From Babylonia areolata (taxonomy: Eukaryota > Mollusca > Gastropoda > Neogastropoda > Buccinidae): DNA of 64,000 nt. Positions within the stretch are counted from its first letter, which is position 1; each line of letters starts with the position of its first letter. A program made the translations under genes and the position numbers. The stretch is taken from contig NC_134878.1 in NCBI RefSeq assembly GCF_041734735.1, forward strand, positions 46,656,252 to 46,720,251, in the 5' to 3' direction. Shown in pieces: positions 11,940 to 23,279 of the stretch. The notes under the pieces are model-generated. The model made no database searches. It was not told where the DNA came from and saw only the letters and a program-made list of their open reading frames with translations.

Positions 11940-12805
11940 GGTAATGTCTGCATTGAGCTCATTTTTATTTTCCCCCTTCTCCTTCAGTATGATCAGGAGC
12001 CCCTGTTTCCAAATGTTAACATGGCAGATTCTTCAGTAATGTTGATGTTTCAAGTCAAATCACCTTTATCATTTGCAAAGAGAAATTCACATGTGGTCAT
12101 TTATTCTTGTTCATGCTCACAATACAGACATAAAACATGCATATTTAAGACATGTATGTGCATCCACACACATATTTTGCATATGCACTTGCATATGATG
12201 AAGTAAAAAAAAAAAAAAAAAAGAAAAAGAAAAAAAAGAAGAAATACCAAGCTCTAAAACAACACATGACAGAAAAACATCAAATTACAACATTAAAATT
12301 AAAAATTTTACAGTAAATTTACAAAATATCTTAACTTAAATTCATACATCTTTTTGGCATAAACAACTTTTTAAAATATGAAATCCCCCGCCCCCCTCTC
12401 TCTCTCTCTCCATCTCCCACCTTCCCCCCCCCCACCCCCCCCCCCACTTAAATTTTTTTTCTGGTTGCAGGTGAGTTCAACCCTTCTATTTTGAATGTTA
12501 GTTTAAAAAATATACTTTCTGAATGATGAAAGAAGAAATGTCATCTTGACAAAGTCTTGGATTACTGTATCAATAACAGAATGAAGTTGAAAACTATTCC
12601 ATGAAATAAATTCATAAATAAAAGATATATCTGTAAAAAAAGAAAAAAAAAAAAAAAATTTGTACCAGTATGTATGTATTAATAATGATGATAATAGTGC
12701 TTGCATTGATAATGATAATAATAACTATGAAAAGGAACACACAAATAAAACAATAATATGAATGTTTATTCTTTGATTTAATATCTTTTAAAATGAGTGA
12801 TATTT

Positions 12806-12847
<42 letters not shown>

Positions 12848-13354
12848 AAGTCTATCTATTACGAACACTCAACAATAATCTGTTACCTGCTCACACTCAA
12901 GAAGAAGGAGAAAAAGATGGCTGCCAGGTATCACCGCTTTAAAATTAAAGGACTTGGTAAAATTGGTGATGTCTGCGAAGGAAAAAAAATCTCAAGAATC
13001 TAAACAAATCACATCATGCTGGAAATTTTCTGCAGGAAAATTGTAATTGTGTATATCATGATCACCTCGTCGTGTCATAACTTCATATGAGTCACGCCAG
13101 TTACCATAGTGACCCTCACAAACACAGTATCGTATTATTTTTCAGAAATTCTTGTCAGCTATGGTACTTTTCAATTGGTTTTGATCAATTTTGGAAGATT
13201 CGTGTAAAACGATGTAACGAGCTCAAGTTTTGATGACGTAGAAGGCATTTCACGTCAGCAGGGACTCGTTCAAGCTTCTGCTGTCGAGTGGCATATGTGA
13301 CCCATATTGTTCTTTATTTTTCAATTTATTTAACTGGACTGGTAAAACATCAGC
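11940..13354. promoter_or_regulatory. Upstream region of the metadherin gene
   Basis: No coding sequence is supported. The left part has A- and C-rich runs and a (GT)n tract at about 12809-12844. The last 450 bases are less repetitive. They hold a YY1-like AAGATGGCTGCC near 12915 and two ACGT-core sites, TGATGACGTAG (about 13231-13241) and CACGTCA (13251-13257), of the CREB/ATF/XBP1 type, within 125 bases of the start codon. An in-frame TAA lies 12 bases before the ATG. The promoter assignment comes from position, and the transcription start is not located. Confidence 0.4.
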
Positions 13355-13522
13355 ATGGAAATCACCGAAATAGCGTCAGCGCATGTTGCAATTCCAGTTT
13401 GCGCGGTTATTGTGTGCGCGTTCTTGGTTTTTCTCTTCGGGTTTAAGTCGCCTGTGCAGCCTCCCAGCTTTGATTTTGAAGACGAACGCAAGCAGAATAC
13501 ACGAAAAGGGAAAAAAACCAAG
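13355..13522 (+). CDS. MTDH: MTDH exon 1: start codon and membrane segment
   Basis: 56 codons, starting MEITEIASAH. Residues 11-30 (VAIPVCAVIVCAFLVFLFGF) form a single hydrophobic helix, followed by Lys/Arg-rich sequence ending RKGKKTK. The start is chosen because a TAA lies in frame 12 bases upstream and the hydrophobic segment follows at once. The exon ends AAG|GTGCGT in phase 0. The basic flank after the helix predicts that the long C-terminal part faces the cytosol. Confidence 0.85.
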
Positions 13523-16500
13523 GTGCGTATAAAACTAACTTTCTGGTTTCGATTGCGCTCAACCGATTATTGTTTTCGACTGTCATTTAGAGATAATATA
13601 TATTCAATACAAAATGCGTGTAGCATTGCATGGTTAATTCAGTGTCAGCTGGAACTTGTCTTATTTTGCAGCAGGTGAACTCCCTGTACACGGACAAGTT
13701 TGTGAACAGTCCTACTTAACTTAGAAAACTAGCATTATATCAGTATATGGGATCCATTATAAATTTGAAAAGTGGAAACTAATTTCTGAAAGGCAGAAAA
13801 CTATTGAAATATATATATATGTCATTGTTGGATATTAATGCTGCATTACCTTTAAAAATAAATTAATGACTATCACTGAGAGTGGAATATGCACATCCTA
13901 GAGTTAGATTCACAAACTGTTCCTCAGTAAGTTGTTCAACTAGAGGATGGAGAAAACAAACACTGCCCTTTTTTTATTAGAATTATTTTCATTTTGTTTT
14001 GGGTTAATATTGTAATATACTCATCTTTTCTACCCTTCTTGAATGCCGTAAAGAAGACCAATAAAAGAGTTGAGGTGAAGAAGTGTAGACTAGAGAAAGT
14101 AGAGTATATTCAGTGTTCAGTGTGATTGGTGAAGCTGATTAAATTTATATCACTATATGTGTTTGACCATTTCAGCCAAAAACAGTGAACAGTGGACAGA
14201 CAGTTGCTGTGCCGGTACCAGAAGACTCAACCCCCAGATCCAGTTCACCCAAACCCAGCAAGCAGGCGGCCACACCAAAGGCAAACCGTACTGAGACCAA
14301 GAGCCCAAAGCCTGATGGAAAGAAAGACAAAGTAAGAAAAAAGATTTTTTTTTTTTTAAAAGAAAGACGAAGCAAGAAAAGTCTTTTTTTTGTTTGTCCA
14401 GAACAGGTCTTGATAAACTTGTTTATTTTTCTATTTTAGATGATTCCTTTTGACAGTTTTTCCTTTTTACCCTTTGAGTTTGCTGACTGAAACTAGTGAA
14501 ACAGTTTTATTTCTTTTTTTATGGCTGGCACAGTTAACAGTAGTTCTGGTAGTGAGAGAGTGAAACATATTTTGCAGGAGACTTTTATGTTTCAGCTGTT
14601 ATGTAATTATCTGATTCTAATTTGTTTATTTAAGTCATGTATAGTATACTAAGTCATTAAATGTAGTATTATTGCATGGTTTCTGAATTTGAAGGATCTA
14701 TGGAATGGACTCACTGGAGAAGCTAGTTACACTTACAGTGTGTTGCACATCAGATTCAATACATTTCTTTGTGACAAGAATAGGGGGAAAAAAAGAAGAA
14801 AAAAACTGGCACACAGTTCTTTATGACAAGAATAGAAAGAAAAAAAAGAAAAGAAAAACAAACTGTTACAGTTGAATGTATTTTTGCTGTGTTGTTTGCA
14901 GGAAAGGTCCTTTTATTGATTATAAGCAGTCAAACTCTAAGCAATTTGACACCACACAAACTCGCTCTTTTATTTCACAGGTAAAACTGCACATCAGAAA
15001 AAAAAAATCATTAACATTAATTAGTGCAGTGATAAGTTTGATTCTTATGTTCTGACAAAATTAATGTTACTTTTCCCACAGATGAATTAGAAAATGCCAT
15101 TGGTTTTAATCTGGAAATGACCTGGAAACTGACTCTTTCGGGCAGTGAAAAATAATTAATATGGTGATAACAGAGGTTGGTGTAACATGATAGTGATAAC
15201 AGATTGGTGTACTGTAACATTGTACAGAGATTTGTGTAACTTGATACAGTGATAATAGAAATGGGTGTAACATTACATTGATAACACTATTCAGAATGAA
15301 TGAATACAGACACAATTGAACTCAATGCCTGACCAGTGCATTGGGGCTGTACTTTATGTAGGTCAAATATTTGCTTCCTTCCTGTTTTTAAAAAAATATT
15401 CTTTTTAAAGCAGATGTGATGCAACATATGGATCAGTCTGCATTCTTTGATAGTTTGATGCCTTCTTGAAGATGAATATATGTATACAGGAAACTTTGTC
15501 TGAAAAATTACTTTGGGATACTGTGATCAGTGACAACTTCTGAACTTGTTGCAAATGCTCAGATAGTTGAGTGAGACATTCTCATGATTCTGTTGGTAAG
15601 ACAGTGGAGAATGAACTCTGGAAGGATTTTTTTTTTCAAGTACTTTGCGTTAAATTAGACTTTTTCTTGAATAATGTGACTCTTGCGAATTAGTCTTTTA
15701 TAGTTTATACTTTAATAGATTATCTAAATTTGATTTGAATGTAATATTCACTGTACCTCATACTGTCATAGAAAATGTTGCTTTGCTTGCAGATAAACAT
15801 AAGTAATTTTCTTTTTCTTTCTTTTCTTTTTTTTTTTTTTTTAATACAGGCTATTTTATTTTTAGGTTTGAAGTAGCACAGGATATTGTAAATTGAATGA
15901 CAGGTGTGACTTTTTTTTGACACTGCTGTTAACAGTAGCAATACTTTATTGTAGTTACAGTCCAACCATCTGTATAGGGCTATCAGGACTTCCCATCTAT
16001 ATTTAAAAAAAAAAAAAAAAAAAATCCAATCACACTATTTTAAACAGAAAATATACATGTATGCAAAACAACACAATTCATGACATAAAGCTTCTTCAGG
16101 CAAAGAAAAGGAAACTAAGCTGATGAGGTCAGCCCTTCTTAATTTTATCCCCCCAGATTACAAAACTTCGTAAAAATGATAAAGAATACTTCAAAGCCAC
16201 ACAAAATAGACATGATGAGACCTGTTTCACAGTGTGCTGTGTGATGTTTCAGACCAAGAAGGAAGCCAAGGAACAGGCAAAGGACAAAACTGTGAACGTT
16301 GTCAAGGCCACCGTCACACTGGAAGATGATGGTAAGTCTTTTGATCTTCCTTGTTTGTTTGGTTTTTTTTTGCATTCAGGGCACTTCTGCCATATCCAGC
16401 TCATTGCAACACATCCCCCTTCAAACTTCAAACTCAATTTCCTTTTTTTGGTGGTGTGGGGATATAATATCATTTATTAAAAAGACTAAATACTGAATCA

Positions 16501-19500
16501 GTGAACTACTTAGTTACACATGTACCATGAAATAGTAATTTTAGTGCAACCTTTTTGGTGGTTGTTGTTTATGTCATTACTGTCTCTTTTTTCTATCTTT
16601 GAAAACAGTTAGATCCTGTTATTCATACCTACATTTGAGCACCAAAGGACCATGATTATGATCATCATTATTAAAGCAAATTGTGACCGTGCTTCAGGGG
16701 AGTGGGAAGTTCAGAGGTCGAGGAAGGAAAAGAAGACAAAGCCGAAGAAGGAGGATGGGGCAGCAGTCGGTGAGGAGACCAAGAAAACCGATAACGCTGT
16801 TCCTGAGGAGCTCCTGAAGCCGACCAACGACACAGAGCCAGAGAGTGCCAGTGGTGCAGGAGAACCGAAAACCAAGAAAAAGAAGAAGCCATCCAAGGTT
16901 CATTGATGAAACATGAACTTGTTTTTTTTAATTTAAAAAAATTTTTTTTTAATTTTTATTAAAAAAATTTTTTTTTTTACTCTTCTTCTGTTTTCTGCAT
17001 CCCTCACTGGTTATGTTTCAAGTGCCATCAAAGAGGGTGCTGATTAGGCACTTAGAAGGGAGGTAAAATACCAAGGGAGATCACTGGTTACATCTTTGAA
17101 TTTCTTTGCATGAGTGGATTAGTAGTTTGCACAGAACAGGAATTAGATGCCTGCTGAAGTCTGTGCAGCATTGGGTCATGATAAATATGACTTGGTTTTT
17201 TTGTTTTTTTTCCAATATACTTTTTAAGGGGGAAAATTTCCTCTCTTCTCCCTAGTGCCATGCATTGGTTGAGCCTCAGACTGAATGTTACAAGGATCAA
17301 GCAATTTTCTGAGAGTATAGGGTATGGGTTTGAAACCTAAAGGGCTTCTAGATACTGATAACTGTCTGAAAGCCAACTTTTATTTTATTTTATTTTTTTT
17401 TTTTTTAGACAAAATTTTAAGATTAAAGTTGAATTGAAGAATTTAACATATAGAAACAGATGAGGGGTGTAGTTAATATATAGAAACAGATGAGGGGTGT
17501 AGTTAATATAAAGAAACAGATGAGGAGTGTTTACAGCAGTGAGTGATTTTCTTGGGTGAATGAAGCCCTTTTTTTTTATTTACTCCAAGCAGTGCTGTGA
17601 AGTGAAGTATGAGACAGGAGGCTGAAGTTTTTTGGTTTTAGAACCTGGAAAACAGGCATAGTGTGGGACTGTCTTTTGACCATTTCCAGAAACGAAACTT
17701 GGGGGTTAAAAAGTGTGGGGTTGGGGGTAAAAATCCTGGTTAGTGAACTAGAATCGTACTGCATGCCCATCATTTTACTGTGTGCATGGAGGGGCACTAT
17801 ATTGATTAAGTTATTATCACGTTTATTATTATTATTATTATTATTAATATTATGATATATGTGTGTATGCATGTACAATTTTTTATGTAAAGTATTTATG
17901 AATAATTTGTTGTAGACATTGAACTTTGTATATACTTCTGATACCTTGTCATAGTTCATGTTTGCTCACTTGGCTGGACCAAGCTGTATGTTTTGATGGA
18001 TGTTATAATGTGTTGTATATTTTTATTGGAATTACTGTAAAAAAGATTGAAGCAAAATCATATGACTAGGTACTGTATAGGTCTGTTTATTGACCAGTTA
18101 TTTTTTTCAGGCCAAAGAAGTGGAGGATCTGAAAGTGGAGGCAGCAGGGGGAGACAACAGCAATAACAGTGCTGCTGCTGCTGCTGCTGCCGCCGCTAGT
18201 CCTGTGACTAAGATGGAGATAAAACCAGCACCAGTGGACACTGAGGTAAAACCAACAAACAAAAGCAAAAAAAAAAAAAAGAAAGAGGGGTTTTGGAGGG
18301 GGATTGGGGGTGGGGGTAAAAGGGGGGGGGGGGGATAGGGCTTATGGAGGACAGTTGGTTGAAGTCCCCTCCCATTTCCCATTACATGATTGAAAGTTTC
18401 ATGTTTTTTCTTCATTTGTGTGTGTGCTTTAGAGAAAAAAACCCCCACCTTTCTTTCTGTTTTAATGTGCGCGCAGGTATGTGTGTGTGTATGTGTCTGT
18501 GTGTGCACGTCAATCATGTATACAAGAAATTAGAGAGAACCAGTGTATGCAACAGCTTCAGCTTCTGTTTTTTACTGAAACTGTTGTTCCTGTCTTCTGT
18601 CACATAACCTGTCAGAAAAAAAGAATGTCAACAAATGCTTTTTGACATTTTTTTTTTTTTTATCCCCAGGACTTGGAGGTGGTGCAGACAAAAAAGACCA
18701 AGAAGAAGAAAGACAAGAAGCCTGTCAGCAGTGGAGAGGAGGTGATGGTGGTACCAGCGGCGGATGAGCCCACCCCCACCCCCACCCCCGCACCGATCCC
18801 TGTGGCTCAGCCCACGGCGGCTGTGCAAAGTGGATCATCTGACACGGAGACCAAGCCAGCCAAAAGCCCCAAGAAGAAAAAGAACAAAGAGGCTGTGTCC
18901 GCTGGTGCCTCCTCCACTGTTGCTCAGGTATGTCCACAAAGCTGTGTGTGTGTGTGTGTGTGTGTTTGAGTACATGTGTTTATGTGTACATGTGCTTGTG
19001 TGTATGTCTGGAATTCAATTCAGTTCAGTTCAGTTCAGTTCAGTTCAGAATACTTTGTCTGCTTCAACCAAAACAGAAAATTCTCTTTCTGCTCACTTAA
19101 TATGCCCGTCAGCAAATATCAGAGAGAAAAATGAATAAGTGACACACCCTTCACTGATCACCATGCACACATCAGTTATTGTGTAAAAAGAAAAACATTT
19201 GGGTAAGATAGTATTAGTATTCTTATATAACTTTGATATTACAAGCTGCGCATTGTGATGCTAGGAGACTCCTCGTCTTTCCAAGTACACACACATTCAC
19301 CCACACACATGCATGCACATGCTCACACACACATGCACATGCACTCACACATGCAGACATCCAGCATGCCCAATGGCTTGTAAAAAAAACCCCCAGTAAA
19401 ACCATGGTAGTGATTCTCTTTTTCTTTTTTTTCTAAAGTTTAAAAAAAAAATATTCAGAACATGTTGGAATACACCACAGTAATGCATACTACAGATAAA

Positions 19501-22500
19501 CAGGACAACAAAAAAATCTCATACAAAGTCCTGTCATGGTACTAGCACATTTTAAGTGTGTGACGGATATCTTCACTGGGTAATGACAGTTACTAATGCA
19601 TTCCTTGTTTGTGTGGGTGTGCCTGCAGCCTGCCAATACAGCCAAAGAAGAGCCGGTAGTGGTAGCAAAGCCAACAGAAGCCAGCAAACCTGCAGAAGCT
19701 GCCCCTAGTCCCAAAGCAGCTAAAAAGTCTGCACAGAAAAATAAATCTGCAGCCAGTGAGGCCGGTAGGTCTGCTTGTATGTTTTAACTATACACCTTGA
19801 AATATTTATGCATTTGTATAATATTTATCTGCTCATTTGTCATGCCAACAAAGAGACTCAAAGTAGATTTATTTGGGTGTGCCCACATGTGTGCAAGCTC
19901 ATTTGTCATGCCAGCAAGACTCCAGATCGATTCATTTGTATGTGCATGCACATCTGCAAGTATGCATGGCTTCAAACTGTGTATGTTTGAGCACATGGTA
20001 TTTCAAGATTGAAATCTCTGTGTGTACCCTTGTGCTTTATATACTGACCATTGTTTATTTGATGTTGATTTTTTTATTTGTATCATGTAGAGAAAGAAAA
20101 AAGCTCTATATACTGTCATTGTAAAGCTTGTGTGGTCTACAGTTACGTGCTATTGAAATATCCTTTAAACCCTCGACTGCATGTCTTTTGTGAAAAAGGA
20201 TCTGTGTGGCATGAATTTTAAATGCAATCTACACTTTTTCCGTACTTTGTGAAGGATTTTTCCTTCACACAAATGATGTGTTTTCAAGAGAAAGAAGTCC
20301 AAATACAGAATGGTGACTGACATCCTAACCTGTAAGCTCAGTCTTACCTGTGTGAGGTGACAGCTCTTCACTGACATCCTGACGTGTAAGCTCAGTCTTA
20401 CCTGTGTGAGGTGACAGCCCTTCACTGACATCCTGACCTGTAAGCTCAGTCTTACCTGTGTCAGGTGACAGCCCTTCACTGACATCCTGACGTGTAAGCT
20501 CAGTCTTACCTGTGTGAGGTGACAGCCCTTCACTGACATCCTGACCTGTAAGCTCAGTCTTACCTGTGTGAGGTGACAGCCCTTCACTGACATCCTGACC
20601 TGTAAGCTCAGTCTTACCTGTGTGAGGTGACAGCCCTTCACTGACATCCTGACGTGTAAGCTCAGTCTTACCTGTGTCAGGTGACAGCCCTTCACTGACA
20701 TCCTGACGTGTAAGCTCAGTCTTACCTGTGTGAGGTGACAGCCCTTCACTGACATCCTGACCTGTAAGCTCAGTCTTACCTGTGTGAGGTGACAGCTCTT
20801 CACTGACATCCTGACCTGTAAGCTCAGTCTTACCTGTGTGAGGTGACAGCCCTTCACTGACATCCTGACGTGTAAGCTCAGTCTTACCTGTGTCAGGTGA
20901 CAGCCCTTCACTGACATCCTGACGTGTAAGCTCAGTCTTACCTGTGTGAGGTGACAGCCCTTCACTGACATCCTGACGTGTAAGCTCAGTCTTACCTGTG
21001 TGAGGTGACAGCCCTTCACTGACATCCTGACCTGTAAGCTCAGTCTTACCTGTGTGAGGTGACTGCTCTTCACTGACATCCTGACCTGTAAGCTCAGTCT
21101 TACCTGTGTCGGGCGACAGCTCTTCACTGACATCCTGACCTGTAAGCTCAGTCTTACCTGTGTGAGGTGACAGCCCTTCACTGACATCCTGACCTGTAAG
21201 CTCAGTCTTATGTGTGTGAGAGGACAGCCCTTCACTGACATCCTGACCTGTAAGCTCAGTCTTACGTGTGTGAGATGACAGCCCTTCACTGACATCCTGG
21301 CCTGTAAGCTCGTCTTACCTGTGTCAGGTGACAGCCTTTCACTGACATCCTGACCTGTAAGCTCAGTCTTACCTGTGTCAGGTGACAGCCCTTCACTGAC
21401 ATCCTGACCTGTAAGCTCAGTCTTACCTGTGTCAGGTGACAGCCCTTCAATGACATCCTGACCTGTAAGCTCAGTCTTACCTGTGTGAGATGACAGCCCT
21501 TCACTGACATCCTGACGTGTAAGCTCAGTCTTACCTGTGTGAGGTGACAGCCCTTCACTGACATCCTGACCTGTAAGCTCAGTCTTACCTGTGTGAGATG
21601 ACAGCCCTTCACTGACATCCTGACGTGTAAGCTCAGTCTTACCTGTGTCGGGTGACAGCCCTTCACTGATATCCTGACCTGTAAGCTCAGTCTTACCTGT
21701 GTGAGATGACAGCCCTTCACTGACATCCTGACCTGTAAGCTCAGTCTTACCTGTGTCGGGTGACAGCCCTTCACTGACATCCTGACCTGTGAGCTCAGTC
21801 CTACCTGTGTGAGATGACAGCCTTTCACTGACATCCTGACCTGTAAGCTCAGTCTTACCTGTGTCAGGTGAGAGCCCTTCACCTACCAGTACACCCGTTG
21901 GAGGCAGTAAAAAGGTTGATGACAATGTTGATGATATTAATGATGATGATGATAATAATAATGATGAAAGTGTCTGTTAACAGCGGCACCAGCGGCTGCG
22001 GCTCCACAGGTGACCAAAGCAGAGGCGGCAGCTGTTTCACCTGTGTCGTTTGATGACTTGGGGGGGTCGTCAGGTGAGTTGTCTTCCTCCCATGCTGGGG
22101 ATTGTTTAACCCCTTGACTGCTGGACCTTGATGGAATGAGATCAGTGTGGCATGAAGTGTGATTACTACGTTTTGTGTACTCACCAGTCGTGTAAGTGAT
22201 TCTGTTGAACAAAAAGTAATGCCATACCAAGAGGAAAAAGTGTGTGAGTGGTGACTGACATCCTGATGTGTAAGCTCTGTCTTATCTCTGTGAGTTGACA
22301 GCCCTTCACTGACATCCTGACCTGTAAGCTCTGTCTTATCTCTGTGAGGTGACAGCCCTTCACTGACATCCTGACCTGTAAGCTCTGTCTTATCTCTGTG
22401 AGGTGACAGCCCTTCACTGACATCCTGACCTGTAAGCTCTGTCTTATCTCTGTGAGGTGACAGCCCTTCACTGACATCCTGACCTGTAAGCTCTGTCTTA

Positions 22501-23245
22501 TCTCTGTGAGGTGACAGCCCTTCACTGACATCCTGACCTGTAAGCTCTGTCTTATCTCTGTGAGGTGACAGCCCTTCTCTGACAAGAATGCTAATCAACA
22601 GCATAGGTTTAAAAAATATATTAAAAAATGGGTGCAAGAAGAATTATAATGAATAATTTGTATACATATATAAAAAGCTGTAATATGTAATGAAGCTTAC
22701 TTAAGATAGTTTGCATTTTGAAGCTTATTTAGGATAGTTTGCATTTATTCCAACAGTGATCGGTGAATGATTCTGTGAGTTTGTAAGTGTGGAAAGGTGC
22801 TGCAAATCAGTGTCACATTTTACTTTCTTCTGTTAGAATTTCAAATAGTGTTAAAAGTCCGTATGATAATGAGGTGAAGCTATTCAGTCGTTAATCTGTA
22901 ACTGCAACTGTTTGGAGATAGCATGTGTTTTTTTCCTTCCACTCATTTTAGTGAAAAAAATCTACCATGAATAGCTTGATTATTTATGCAGAAAGGTTTG
23001 TTACTGTCCTCATGGTTCTTGAATCTACATTTACCCAATATATATTACTCAGCTTCATGAAGCATGCCGCCATGTTGAACCGTGATGTGCAAGTGCCGCT
23101 GGTTCAGTTTACATTCTCTTTGTTTCTCTCAGTATGTCTGCCCCCTCTGTCTTCTGTCTTGTTCCCGTTTTTCCCTCTCACGGCCTTAATGCTCTTGGGA
23201 GTAATATTCCAACTGCAGTGAGGTGGTTTATTCAGCATTAAATCC

Positions 23246-23279
<34 letters not shown>

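Noticed and set aside
12797-13003. Frame ending KKMAARYHRFKIKGLGKIGD as a coding exon upstream of MTDH
   Set aside because: Starts in a (GT)n tract, no similarity recognised, no phase-matched splice partner.
20165-21925. 586-codon - strand open frame with 18-residue repeats (LTGQDVSEGLSPDTGKTE type)
   Set aside because: It is a by-product of a 54-bp satellite whose length is divisible by three; no unique coding sequence, start context or splice partner.
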